DNA of 64,000 nt, taken from Granulosicoccus sp964390335. Its GTDB lineage: Bacteria; Pseudomonadota; Gammaproteobacteria; Granulosicoccales; Granulosicoccaceae. The stretch lies in contig CAYMHU010000003.1 in assembly GCA_964390335.1 (NCBI GenBank), forward strand, positions 1-64,000, in the 5' to 3' direction. The notes beneath the pieces were generated by a model. The model did not search any database, was not told the origin of the DNA, and saw only the letters and a program-made list of their open reading frames with translations. Of this stretch, positions 45,396 to 55,120 are shown piece by piece; within the stretch, counting starts at the first letter, position 1; each line of letters begins with the position of its first letter. The position numbers and the translations under genes are program-made.

Positions 45396-46514
45396 TTGCA
45401 ACGATCGGACTATATTCACTTGGACGCTATAAAATCATTTAAGTCTGCGCTCTATCGTGTTCCGCTGTCTGAAGTCCTGGTTGATGCCAAACACGGTGCG
45501 CACACCCACTTCGAATTAATTACAACAACAATTGAAACTAACAGTGGACTCAGTGGCACCGGCTACACCTACACTGGAGGTCGTGGCGGACAAGCCATAT
45601 TGGCCATGCTACAACACGACCTGGAGCCTTTTGCAATAGGCAAGGATGCAACGGATATCGACGCCATGTACGACGCTATGCAATGGCACATTCACTATGT
45701 GGGTCGCGGCGGTGTTGCAAGCTTTGCCATCTCGGCAATGGATATTGCGCTTTGGGATATCAAAGGTAAACGCGAAGATCAACCTCTGTGGAAAATGGCA
45801 GGTGGTCATAGCAATCACTGCAACGCATATTGTGGCGGTATCGATTTAAATTTCTCTATAGATAAATTATTGGCTAATACACAAAGCTATCTTAATGCTG
45901 GTTTTAATGCCGTGAAAATTAAAATCGGTCAGGATAATCTGCAAGATGATATCAATCGTATTGAAGCCGTTAGGAATCTATTAGGCCCAGATCGTATTTT
46001 TATGGTTGATGCCAATTATTCAATGAGCGTTGAACAGGCCATCACTGCTGCGAACGCATTTAAACCTTACGATATTTTCTGGTTTGAAGAACCCACTATT
46101 CCCGATGACTATTTTGGGTTTGCAAAAATAGCGCGAGATGGTGGCATTGCGCTTGCCATGGGTGAAAACCTGCATACTATTCATGAGTTTGAACTGGCGT
46201 TTGATCACGCCGGGCTCAGTTTTATACAACCGGATGCGTCAAATTGCGGTGGCATTACTGGGTGGCTTCGTGTCGCGAAGCTTGCGCAACACCACGGCCT
46301 GCCCGTGTGTAGCCATGGCATGCAAGAGTTGCACGTCGGCCTGGTTTCAGCACAAGCAGGCGGTGGATGGTTGGAGGTACACTCTTTTCCAATTGACCAA
46401 TACACGCACCGACCATTACAGGTAAAGAACCATCAAGCTGTTGCAGCCGAAGATGCAGGTACCGGAGTTGCGTTCGATTGGCATAAACTCAACGATGTAA
46501 ATCAACCGGTATAA
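45396..46514 (+). CDS. Mandelate racemase/muconate lactonizing enzyme family (enolase superfamily) dehydratase-like protein
   Basis: This 372-residue protein shows the enolase-superfamily active site: NAVKIKIGQDNL (Lys-x-Lys acid/base), FMVDANYSM (metal Asp), FWFEEPTIPD (metal Glu), AMGENLHT (metal Glu) and VCSHGMQEL (His of the Asp-His dyad). This set marks the mandelate racemase subgroup, often sugar-acid dehydratases. The start is uncertain: TTG 45396 or TTG 45420, no good ATG. With the dehydrogenases downstream it probably degrades a sugar acid; the substrate is not identifiable here. Confidence 0.88.
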   Translation: MQRSDYIHLDAIKSFKSALYRVPLSEVLVDAKHGAHTHFELITTTIETNSGLSGTGYTYTGGRGGQAILAMLQHDLEPFAIGKDATDIDAMYDAMQWHIHYVGRGGVASFAISAMDIALWDIKGKREDQPLWKMAGGHSNHCNAYCGGIDLNFSIDKLLANTQSYLNAGFNAVKIKIGQDNLQDDINRIEAVRNLLGPDRIFMVDANYSMSVEQAITAANAFKPYDIFWFEEPTIPDDYFGFAKIARDGGIALAMGENLHTIHEFELAFDHAGLSFIQPDASNCGGITGWLRVAKLAQHHGLPVCSHGMQELHVGLVSAQAGGGWLEVHSFPIDQYTHRPLQVKNHQAVAAEDAGTGVAFDWHKLNDVNQPV

Positions 46515-46620
46515 TCAGTCATTATCAGACCTAATTCATACAAACGACTAGATTCAGCAACGTAGGATCTCACGCGCTTGCCGCCAATCAATCTAACCAC
46601 ATTGGAACTCAGAGAATTTC

Positions 46621-47655
46621 ATGGACATACAAGCCGCTTACTATAAAGGTAATAAAACTTTTTCAGTTGAATCCAAAGCCAGTGTCGATCCTGGTCCGAA
46701 TGAGGTAGAAGTTAACGTCGCGTATTGTGGGATTTGTGGCACTGACCTACATGTTTATCTTGGGCATATGGATGCTCGTATTGGTAACCATCGCGTCATC
46801 GGACATGAGATGTCTGGTGTTGTAAGTGCGGTCGGTAGCGATGTCAGCAATATCGCTATTGGCGAGCATGTTGTGGTTCGACCACTTGTTGCTTGCAATG
46901 AATGCCCTGCATGCGAAGCTGGTCACAAGCATATTTGTCAGAACCTAAAATTTCTTGGACTGGATACCGACGGTGCTTTCCAAGAAAAATGGACTGTGCC
47001 CGCACACACAATCCATGCATTACCCAAATCACTACCTCTGGATCATGCCGCCTTAATCGAACCACTTGCCGTGGCCGTTCATGATGTAAGACGCGGTCGT
47101 GTTCAGGCCGGAGAAGATGTGCTGGTTATAGGCGGTGGCCCTATAGGTATGTTGGTCGCCATGGCTGCTAAAAACGCAGGTGCAAACGTGACCATCAGTG
47201 AAATTAATGAACACCGACTGGCAATGGCGGAAAAACTTGGGATTGAACCACTGAATCCGAAAGAATGCGATGTCGCAAAAACGATGCAAGAGAAAACCAA
47301 CAACAAGGGCGCCGATGTGGTGTTTGAAGTTTCAGGCACTCAACCGGGGGTGGACTTAATGACCGCAGCTGTTGCGGTTCGCGGACGCATTGTGATGGTA
47401 GCTATTCATGCAACTAAGCCCGAAGTCGATCTATTCCAATTTTTCTGGAAAGAAATTGAAATGCAGGGAGCGCGCGTCTATGAGCCTGCTGACTACGATG
47501 TAGCTATTGAGCTTGTAGCATCAGGTGGTATTGATGTAAAAGCGCTGATAACCGGCATTCAGGAACTGGATCAAATTGAATCCGCATTCGCAGAGCTAGC
47601 AGGCAACCCAGTAGCAATGAAAACGTTAATAAAGTGCTCCGGAGCAATATCATGA
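46621..47655 (+). CDS. Zinc-dependent medium-chain alcohol/sorbitol dehydrogenase-like protein
   Basis: This 344-residue MDR enzyme has the catalytic zinc site (YCGICGTDLHVY, HRVIGHEMSG), the structural zinc lobe CNECPACEAGHKHIC and the NAD site VLVIGGGPIGMLVAMAA. It is closest in style to polyol, L-threonine or butanediol dehydrogenases. Its stop overlaps the next gene start by four bases. It likely oxidises a hydroxyl of the same sugar-derived substrate handled by the neighbouring enolase-family enzyme. Confidence 0.92.
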   Translation: MDIQAAYYKGNKTFSVESKASVDPGPNEVEVNVAYCGICGTDLHVYLGHMDARIGNHRVIGHEMSGVVSAVGSDVSNIAIGEHVVVRPLVACNECPACEAGHKHICQNLKFLGLDTDGAFQEKWTVPAHTIHALPKSLPLDHAALIEPLAVAVHDVRRGRVQAGEDVLVIGGGPIGMLVAMAAKNAGANVTISEINEHRLAMAEKLGIEPLNPKECDVAKTMQEKTNNKGADVVFEVSGTQPGVDLMTAAVAVRGRIVMVAIHATKPEVDLFQFFWKEIEMQGARVYEPADYDVAIELVASGGIDVKALITGIQELDQIESAFAELAGNPVAMKTLIKCSGAIS

Positions 47656-48422
47656 GTGTACTGAATAGTTTTAATCTTGAAGGTAAGACCGCATTAGTCA
47701 CCGGTTGCAAACGCGGAATCGGCAAGGCAATGGCCATAGCTCTGGCAGAAGCCGGTGCGGACATTATCGGCGTTAGCGCTTCGCTTGAATCTGCAGGCAG
47801 CGACGTCGAAACTGCAGTTACCAACGCCGGTAAAAAATTCACAGCATACCAATGTGATTTTAGCGATCGCGCTGCGTTAAGTGCATTCGCAAAGCAAGTC
47901 ATCAGCGATCACAGCAAAATCGATATTCTGGTGAACAATGCCGGTACCATTAAACGCGCCCCTGCTGCGGAACACTCTGATGAGTTCTGGGATGAAGTTA
48001 TCGAAGTTAATTTATCTGCTCAATTTCTGTTAACCCGTGAAGTCGGCAAAAAAATGTTATCGCACGGCTACGGCAAAGTTATTTTCACAGCCTCGCTGCT
48101 GACGTTCCAAGGTGGCATAACGGTGCCGGGCTATTCAGCCAGTAAAGGTGGTATTGGCCAGTTAACCATGGCGTTTGCAAACGAATGGGCGTCTAAAGGC
48201 ATTAATGTTAATGCGATTGCGCCAGGCTATATCCGAACTGATAACACACAGGCCCTACAAGACGATGCCGAACGTAGCGAGTCTATTCTGGCGCGCATTC
48301 CTGCTGGCCGCTGGGGTGAGCCGCAAGACTTTGCGGGGCCGGTAGTGTTTCTAGCATCAGATGCGGCCAGCTATCTGAACGGCAGCATCGTAACAGTCGA
48401 TGGCGGATGGATGGGACGTTAA
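47652..48422 (+). CDS. Short-chain dehydrogenase/reductase, KduD-like
   Basis: This 256-residue SDR has the cofactor motif TGCKRGIGKAMAIAL (TGxxxGIG), NNAGTIKRAPAAEHSDEFW, and the catalytic Ser with Tyr-Ser-Ala-Ser-Lys in GYSASKGGIGQ. The NNAGTIKR and IAPGYIRTDNTQAL regions match 2-dehydro-3-deoxy-D-gluconate 5-dehydrogenase (KduD) and related gluconate 5-dehydrogenases. ATG 47652 overlaps the preceding stop (ATGA). It is the last gene of the three-gene sugar-acid operon. Confidence 0.92.
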   Translation: MSVLNSFNLEGKTALVTGCKRGIGKAMAIALAEAGADIIGVSASLESAGSDVETAVTNAGKKFTAYQCDFSDRAALSAFAKQVISDHSKIDILVNNAGTIKRAPAAEHSDEFWDEVIEVNLSAQFLLTREVGKKMLSHGYGKVIFTASLLTFQGGITVPGYSASKGGIGQLTMAFANEWASKGINVNAIAPGYIRTDNTQALQDDAERSESILARIPAGRWGEPQDFAGPVVFLASDAASYLNGSIVTVDGGWMGR

Positions 48423-48437
48423 GCTATCTAACAGAAA

Positions 48438-48683
48438 CTAATTCACGATTATCTTTAAAGCAATATAGGGAGTTAAATTAAATACGGTAATCGCGAGCTT
48501 CATTAAACTTAGATAGTGAAAGTAAGACTGGACTAAATCCTGCGGCGCTATTCCGAACATTCGGCTATGCGTTCTACTGACAAAATCCTTACAGGTAACT
48601 AACGCAATTGTCATAGTTACCAGAATGGCTGAATTAATTAGCAGGTTCCAGCCAAAAAACTGAGTTAGTGTGGCTATATCCAT
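48438..48683 (-). CDS. DUF6868-like small membrane protein
   Basis: This 81-residue protein has two membrane segments (about residues 10-32 and 60-80) linked by a basic loop (SRTHSRMFGIAPQDL). It resembles the DUF6868 family of small membrane proteins: TQFFGWNLLINSAIL near the start and MKLAITVFNLTPYIALKII at the end. The function of the family is unknown. It stands alone between the sugar-acid operon and an Amt pseudogene. Confidence 0.75.
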   Translation of the reverse strand: MDIATLTQFFGWNLLINSAILVTMTIALVTCKDFVSRTHSRMFGIAPQDLVQSYFHYLSLMKLAITVFNLTPYIALKIIVN

Positions 48684-48781
48684 ACTGTATTAGACTCCAA
48701 AAAATACAATTTAACTATAAAGTACAATCTAACTATGTACAGCCCGATATTACTATTACCATAATGCAGTAAATTACCGCG

Positions 48782-49542
48782 CACCTGCCTTATGCTATTT
48801 TCGGGGTATTCGTTTTAATGCTTGGTTGGTTGGGTTTTAACGGTGGATCATTTTCCCCTGACAGTCCGGTATTGCATAGCGTGTTGTTCAACACACTGAC
48901 CGCCGGAGTATTTGGCGGTGCTGCGGGTATGGTCTTTGGATGTTAGTTGGATAAGGGTCTCTTTAATCCGTCTCGCGTTACCAGTGGCCTACATGGCGGA
49001 CTTGTGGCCTGTACAGCATCAGTGCATTTTCTTAACGCTTACGAAGCGATGATTGTCGGTTGCATTAAAGGTGTCATTGCAACTTGGGGCTTGCACTTAC
49101 TTCTACACAGGCTCAAATTAGACGACCCGCTGTATGTCGTTGCTACACATGGATTGGCAGGAGCTTTCGGCACATTGTCTATACCTTTTGTAGCCCCAGT
49201 ATCAGCGCTTCAAAGCGGCTCGCGCTTGGTTCAACTAGGCATTCAAAGCATCGGGATTGTTGGTGTATTCATATTTGTAAGCGCAGTAACGTGGATAAGT
49301 ATGAAGGTTATCGGTCGATTTCGACAGTTACGAGTGTCCGCAGAAGCAGAGGAATTGGGCTTAAATACACCGAACACGGAGAGTCTATAGGCTTAAGCCG
49401 TTTACACAATACCCTGTCCCAGGAAATCGATTCTGCATCCAGCTTTAACGACGGCATTATCGTTGGCTCAAATGACGAATACTCAGTGTTTGCCGCCACT
49501 TTGAATAAAGTGATCGAAATGTTTAGCCCACTATCTTTTTAG
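48782..49542 (+). pseudogene. Ammonium transporter (Amt) pseudogene, 5' truncated, with a stop and a frameshift
   Basis: The remnant encodes the C-terminal half of an Amt/AmtB channel: LPYAIFGVFVLMLGWLGFNG, a TAG at 48944-48946, then VTSGLHGGLVACTASVHF, VVATHGLAGAFGTLSIP and RVSAEAEELGL. Near 49360 the frame shifts, because the next frame continues as KYTEHGESIGLSRLHN, the usual Amt tail with EHGES. The first roughly 200 residues, including the signal and ammonium-binding segments, are absent. A 40-residue extension beyond the Amt tail suggests it was once fused to a signalling domain. Confidence 0.85.
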
Positions 49543-49600
49543 CTCAATAGACAATACTTGTTTTGATCAGGATCAGTAGCGAACGGGGCCAGTTTGAGGG

Positions 49601-51772
49601 TTACGCACTTTTGAGGCGCAGCTGCCCTGACTCCACACCCAGCACCTCAAGAACACGATGTTCCAACGCATCCCACGTATTCAATAAATCAGCTCTACTG
49701 AGCGGCTCGCCAATAATCTGGCCAAGTGCTTGGTCGCAGCCGCGTTGTTGCAAGAACGCCATCTGCTCCGGATTTTCTACACCGTCGGCTATTACCTGCA
49801 TGCCTAAAGCCTGCCCCATCGCGACTACCGCGCGGGCAGCTGCTGTGTTCTCGACGTTTATACTGATATCGCTAACAAAGGCTTGTTCTATCTTCAGGCT
49901 ATCGATGGGCAGACTTTTTATTTCATTCAGATTGCTTCGTCCTGCACCAAACCCATCTATGCAGATACGCACGCCCAACTGCTTTAACGCTTGCAAGACA
50001 TTCCCCGTTAATAGCGTATTGTTAATAAGTACAGCCTCTGAAATCACAAGTTCCAACTGCTGTGATTGCAACTCATACTTTGCCAACGCAGCCGAAATCG
50101 AATCAATAAATCCGGAGCTCATAAACTGACCTGCAAAGACTCCTATAGACACTTTTTCTACAGGCGTTGCAGCCATAAAATGGTTCTTCAGATCAAAACA
50201 AGCCGACCGCAAAATCGTTTCGCCTAATTTGGCTATGACATTGTCTTTATCCAATCCAACCATATATTCAGTCATCAACAGGGATTCAAATTCATGCTCA
50301 TCTAACACCAGTATGGTTTCGAGTGAGCTAATGACGCCAGTGTGGATATCCACAACAGGTTTGTAACGGTTTTTAAATGAACCGCGTTTCAAACCATCCT
50401 TAATAGTGGTAACCAGCTGTTCCTGTATAAGATTTGCAGAAATACTGTTAGGGTTATGCAGCATTGCTCGGTTTTCACCTGAGCGCTTAGCTTCATACAT
50501 GGCCATATCAGCATTTTTAATTAACGTAACAGCGGTATCTCCGTCCTCTGGAAATACGGCCGCCCCAACACTTAGGCTGGTGCTTAATACATGGCTGTCA
50601 TAGGAAAACGACTCCGCTAAAGTTCCGATAATTTGATCAGCGATGAACATTGCTTCATCTCGGTCGGAATCTTCAATTAACAATGTAAACTCGTCGCCGC
50701 TCATACGCGCCAACGTGTAGTTTCGTGGACATTCTTTGTCATGTTGCAGTTGCGTCTCTAGCTTAGATACTATGCGAGTACTGACCTCCTTGAGCAATTG
50801 ATCTCCGATTGCATGCCCAAAAGTGTCATTAACACGTTTAAAATTATCAAGATCGAAAAACAACAGTGCCATATTATTCTTCTTGCGCACTGCATGAACA
50901 ATTGCATTATCTAATCTATCTTGAAACAACCGCCGATTCGCCAATCCAGTTAGTGTGTCGTAATACGCCAGCTCATGAATTTTTCTTTCCGCCCGCCTTC
51001 GCTCGGTAAAGTCCTGTACAACAGCCTGTACGTGAACCACCCTACCATCGGAATCAAACTCTCGTTCAATTTCCTGACGCACATGCCGCGAGGTGCCATC
51101 CGCAAAAACGACAAGATGATCTATCGATCCACGCTCTTCAGCTGTGTCGGTGATATACAACCATTGTTTAACACGTGATAAATCATCCTCGTGTACGAAC
51201 GATATTAAATTATCTATTGTTGGTTCTACTGAGCCAGGTTGTAAACCCAGAATTCTGTAAAGCTCTTCAGACCATTCCATCTTCTGAAGCGTGTAGTCCA
51301 ACTCCCAGTTCCCAATTTTTGCAATTCGCTGCGCCGCAGACAAACTACTTTTACTTTTTGCCAGCTGTTCGGACACTTTGCTTGCCCTGAACATATACCG
51401 AAGGCGGTGACAAAGTAAGGACCAATTAATCGGTTTAGTGACAAAATCTGTTGCACCAACTTCATACGCGTTGTCAATGGATTCATTATTATCAAGACCC
51501 GTCAACATCATGATTGGCGTAAATTCATGTTTTGGTTGACGTCGCAAACGCTTACAAACCTCAAACCCATCCATTCCAACCATTTCTACATCCAGTAAGA
51601 TCAGATCCGGGTTAATTCGTTCTACGCTGGCTAATGCCGCACTACCATTCGCCGCAGCATGGACTCTAAACCCTGATTGCGAGAGATACTCTACTGCAAT
51701 CATGCGCACTGTTTCATCATCATCAACGACGAGAACAAGCGGCTTGAACTGGTTGTTAGTTGCACTTGTCAT
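49601..51772 (-). CDS. Response regulator with REC-PAS-GGDEF-EAL domains, EAL degenerate
   Basis: This 723-residue protein has a REC domain (LVVDDDETVRM, phospho-Asp in DLILLDVEMVGMDGFE), a PAS domain (about 155-260), a GGDEF domain with SGDEF (ARMSGDEFTLLIED) and an EAL domain. In the EAL domain E-x-L-x-R is lost (LETILVLDE) and the DDFG loop reads CIDGFGAGRSN, so phosphodiesterase activity is unlikely; it may sense c-di-GMP. Its ATG overlaps the kinase stop by one base (TGATG), marking a two-gene phosphorelay. Confidence 0.93.
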   Translation of the reverse strand: MTSATNNQFKPLVLVVDDDETVRMIAVEYLSQSGFRVHAAANGSAALASVERINPDLILLDVEMVGMDGFEVCKRLRRQPKHEFTPIMMLTGLDNNESIDNAYEVGATDFVTKPINWSLLCHRLRYMFRASKVSEQLAKSKSSLSAAQRIAKIGNWELDYTLQKMEWSEELYRILGLQPGSVEPTIDNLISFVHEDDLSRVKQWLYITDTAEERGSIDHLVVFADGTSRHVRQEIEREFDSDGRVVHVQAVVQDFTERRRAERKIHELAYYDTLTGLANRRLFQDRLDNAIVHAVRKKNNMALLFFDLDNFKRVNDTFGHAIGDQLLKEVSTRIVSKLETQLQHDKECPRNYTLARMSGDEFTLLIEDSDRDEAMFIADQIIGTLAESFSYDSHVLSTSLSVGAAVFPEDGDTAVTLIKNADMAMYEAKRSGENRAMLHNPNSISANLIQEQLVTTIKDGLKRGSFKNRYKPVVDIHTGVISSLETILVLDEHEFESLLMTEYMVGLDKDNVIAKLGETILRSACFDLKNHFMAATPVEKVSIGVFAGQFMSSGFIDSISAALAKYELQSQQLELVISEAVLINNTLLTGNVLQALKQLGVRICIDGFGAGRSNLNEIKSLPIDSLKIEQAFVSDISINVENTAAARAVVAMGQALGMQVIADGVENPEQMAFLQQRGCDQALGQIIGEPLSRADLLNTWDALEHRVLEVLGVESGQLRLKSA

Positions 51773-54700
51773 CAGGCAGCCTTAGACTCTTTTGATCGCA
51801 ACCAATCTAATAAATCGTCGCGTGCTACACGAATATCATGTAACAAACGTTGCGCATTGCTTAAATCGTTATCCTTACCATTAGTTTCTAAGGTTTTACA
51901 TAATACTGTTAATTGCCGACCACCTAAATTGGCGCTTCCCGATTTAACTTTATGAGCTAGTGCACCAACTGCAACGGCATCGTTATCTGCAATAGCTTGT
52001 TCAATTTGATTCAGATCATTCTCGGAACTGTCATCAAATTTATCCACCAATGAGCGATAAAAACCCGGCGATGCGGATTCGCACATACTCCACAGTTGCG
52101 AAAACACTTTATCATCGATTATCAGTTGATCAACCGACTGTTCGCTATTTTCAGTTTGCGTGAATTCTGCTGTTAAAACATTTGAACCCAGCGCCTCGAC
52201 ACTACCTGAATGAGGAGTATCCGCTGTTGCTAGTTCATTAATTTCGGGTGCGGCATTAGATGTGCTTAGGTACTTTTCGAGCATCTGACCCAGCAGATCC
52301 GTGCTTATGGGTTTCGATAGGTAGTCATCCATTCCAGAATCTAAACACCGTTGTTTATCTCCGTGCATGGCATTCGCAGTTAGTGCCACAATAGATAAAC
52401 GTTTTGATTCGGGTAAATTCTCCTCACACTTGCGGATGGCACGTGTAGCCGCAAAACCATCCAGCACAGGCATTTGGCAATCCATCAACACCAGATCAAA
52501 ATGTTGTTGCTCGATAGCGTTCAATGCAACTTGGCCGTTTTCAGCCAGCACCGTGTTCACTCCAAACTGCCTCAGGACTTCAAGCATCATATCTTGATTA
52601 ACGGGATTATCTTCGACGAGCAGAACAGTCCCTACTAATGAATTTGATTCGATCTTTTTTGCTTTGGACTTTGTGTTTATATCGCTTAAACCATCCGATG
52701 ATTGCATTGCGACAATACTATTAAATAATTCTGGTTGTCTGATAGGTTTAGTCGCTATGGCGTTAACGCCGTTCGCAGCACAGGTTTTTCGGTCAATAGT
52801 GTCGATACTCGAACTCAGAATCATCACACGAATATCTGGTGCTAGTTTTTTAGATTTAATTAAGCCCGCCAATTCCAGACCATTCACGTTTGGCATGTGC
52901 ATGTCTAACAATGCTGCGTCGAAGTACCGATTACTGATATAGGCCGATTCCAGCGCTCGCAAAGCATCCACGCAACTGTTTACCACTACAGTCGTGGCCC
53001 CCCAATATTGCACTTGGCTTTCAAGAATTTCACAATTCGTGTGGTTATCATCAACGATGAGAATGTGTTTTCCGGATAGTGAATCGGGGTTTCGCCATGC
53101 TTTTTCTATCGTGTCGGGAAGCTTCTCTAAATTCGCTGTAACCCAAAACGTGGAACCAACACCTACCTCGCTTTCAAGACCGATTTCACCACCCATTAAC
53201 CGAGCAAGATTAGCTGAAATAGCTAGACCTAAGCCGGTACCACCGAATTGTCGAGTATTAGTACCGTCTGCCTGAACGAATGATTCAAATATAGTCTTCT
53301 GAGCGGTAGCCGGTACCCCAATACCCGTATCAATGACGGCGAATTTTATTAAAGCATCATCAGCATCATCGCGCGCCATGCTGACTTCAAGTTTGACTTC
53401 ACCTTCATTCGTAAACTTTACGGCATTACCCATTAAATTCAGTAGTACTTGCCTCAGGCGGTTTGCATCTCCTGAGAATGTCATATGGAACTGAGGATCA
53501 AGGATCAGATTGACCTCTACACCCTTTTTATGCGCACTCTCAGCAAGTATTTCCACAACGTCTTCCACCAAATCTCTCAGATCAAATGCTGCATGTGATA
53601 GCTCTAGCTTACCCGCATCAATTTTAGAGTAATCGAGAATGTCATTTATGACAGCCAGCAGTGCATTCCCTGATCGAGATATGGTGGATGCATAGCGCTT
53701 TTGCGTTATGTCGAGTTCGGTGTTTAACAACAACTCGGTCATGCCCAAAACACCATTGATTGGCGTACGAACCTCATGGCTCATGTTTGCCAGGAACTCA
53801 CCTTTAAGCCGAGCGGCTTGTTCTGCTATTTCGGTTTTATTGACCAGTTCTTGCTCGTTAATTTGTACAGCTTCACGCATATCGTTGAAGCTTTTGGTGA
53901 GTTGCCCTATTTCGTCTTTAGTTTCCGATTCTAGTAAATCGTAATCATAGTTTCCGTTCGCAAGGCTCTCCGCTCCAGCGACCAGTTCTTTAACTGGATT
54001 AACAATGTTTCTGGATAACAACAACCCAAAGCCAAACACCAGCATAGAAACCAGCACCGCAGCGGCAATGAAATATTTCTGAATTTCCAGAATAGTTGAA
54101 TAGGCAATATCCTTATCCAACAACAGGTGCAACCGCCATTGTGGATCGCGGAATTCCTTAAACGGCTTAGACGCAACCGTTACCATTGAAAATTCAACAC
54201 CATTGAGCAATACGTCTTTAACCATAGATTCCGCGCCGGCAGCTTTGATCAGCTCACTCGGTACGTTAACGCCCTCAGTACCATACAAAATGCGATCATC
54301 TTCTACCGATTGCAGAAATATTTGATGCTGTTGATTCTGCGTTCCGCCAAACACGCGGCGATTGGCAAGCGTTCGCTGTAGCAGCTCCCAGTTTATAGAG
54401 CCAATAAGAACACCTACAATTTTGTCTCTATATATCTGGTCATACAATGGAACACTTTGTGTTGCTATATCGAGATTGTGCCGATAGGAACGCACAACGC
54501 GGCCATCAAATTGGATTCCCAGTTTGGGTGCCTCGAATTCCCAGGTGCCCGATAGGTTCTGACCAACAAATTGTTGTAACGTACCAGCGATAGCATTGCC
54601 ATCATAATCGACTGCAACAATTTCATTAAACAGCGGCGTGCGCGTTGCGAATATATCCAAATCCTTTTGTAGATTCCCGAGTGGATCACCGGTTTGAACA

Positions 54701-54924
54701 TTTAGCATCGTGCTCAACTGGCTAAGCGTGGCGAGCTCGTGTTTTGCGCTTGCCAGTTGTTGCTGAAGGCTCTCCATCTCTTCAACGGCTTGAGCTTGTA
54801 GGTTTTCGGCTACTGTTTTAGTCAAGGAGGCTTTTACAGCGCCAAAAGAGAAGATAAAGGTTGCAAGCAGCGGTATGACAGCGCAACAGATGGCAAAGAG
54901 GAATAGTTTGGACTGTATTCTCAC
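51772..54924 (-). CDS. Hybrid sensor histidine kinase (periplasmic sensor-HAMP-HisKA-HATPase-REC-REC-Hpt)
   Basis: This 1050-residue inner-membrane kinase starts with a signal-anchor segment and a long periplasmic Cache-like domain (about 30-275), a second membrane segment and HAMP (VNPVKELVAGAESLANGNYD). HisKA follows with FLANMSHEVRTPINGVLG, then HATPase (DTGIGVPATAQKTIF, FGGTGLGLAI), two REC domains (HILIVDDNHTN with LLDMHMPNVNG; TVLLVEDNPVNQ with LMDCQMPVLDG) and a C-terminal Hpt (VGALAHKVKSGSANLGG). The Hpt would pass phosphate to the REC of the overlapping downstream gene and so control c-di-GMP output. Confidence 0.95.
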   Translation of the reverse strand: MRIQSKLFLFAICCAVIPLLATFIFSFGAVKASLTKTVAENLQAQAVEEMESLQQQLASAKHELATLSQLSTMLNVQTGDPLGNLQKDLDIFATRTPLFNEIVAVDYDGNAIAGTLQQFVGQNLSGTWEFEAPKLGIQFDGRVVRSYRHNLDIATQSVPLYDQIYRDKIVGVLIGSINWELLQRTLANRRVFGGTQNQQHQIFLQSVEDDRILYGTEGVNVPSELIKAAGAESMVKDVLLNGVEFSMVTVASKPFKEFRDPQWRLHLLLDKDIAYSTILEIQKYFIAAAVLVSMLVFGFGLLLSRNIVNPVKELVAGAESLANGNYDYDLLESETKDEIGQLTKSFNDMREAVQINEQELVNKTEIAEQAARLKGEFLANMSHEVRTPINGVLGMTELLLNTELDITQKRYASTISRSGNALLAVINDILDYSKIDAGKLELSHAAFDLRDLVEDVVEILAESAHKKGVEVNLILDPQFHMTFSGDANRLRQVLLNLMGNAVKFTNEGEVKLEVSMARDDADDALIKFAVIDTGIGVPATAQKTIFESFVQADGTNTRQFGGTGLGLAISANLARLMGGEIGLESEVGVGSTFWVTANLEKLPDTIEKAWRNPDSLSGKHILIVDDNHTNCEILESQVQYWGATTVVVNSCVDALRALESAYISNRYFDAALLDMHMPNVNGLELAGLIKSKKLAPDIRVMILSSSIDTIDRKTCAANGVNAIATKPIRQPELFNSIVAMQSSDGLSDINTKSKAKKIESNSLVGTVLLVEDNPVNQDMMLEVLRQFGVNTVLAENGQVALNAIEQQHFDLVLMDCQMPVLDGFAATRAIRKCEENLPESKRLSIVALTANAMHGDKQRCLDSGMDDYLSKPISTDLLGQMLEKYLSTSNAAPEINELATADTPHSGSVEALGSNVLTAEFTQTENSEQSVDQLIIDDKVFSQLWSMCESASPGFYRSLVDKFDDSSENDLNQIEQAIADNDAVAVGALAHKVKSGSANLGGRQLTVLCKTLETNGKDNDLSNAQRLLHDIRVARDDLLDWLRSKESKAA

Positions 54925-55120
54925 TTCAAAAAATCCAGTCCCTTGAATCCCCCTTTGATGGAAATTACTCTCTTCATTTCAGCCTTAGCGACCGCAAATT
55001 TAAGTGCATTAGATGTTAAACCCGATCAATTTACGAACCAGTTAACACGTACCACCGATTGGTGCGGTATAGTGGGTAGGTTTAACACTTTTTAAGTCAA
55101 CTAACGTTCAGGTCATACCT

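Noticed and set aside
49084..49542. 152-codon plus-strand frame as a separate gene
   Set aside because: Only its last third carries meaning, as the frameshifted tail of the Amt pseudogene.
49563..50129. 188-codon plus-strand frame opposite the EAL domain
   Set aside because: Antisense shadow of the response-regulator gene, low-complexity Ser/Cys content.
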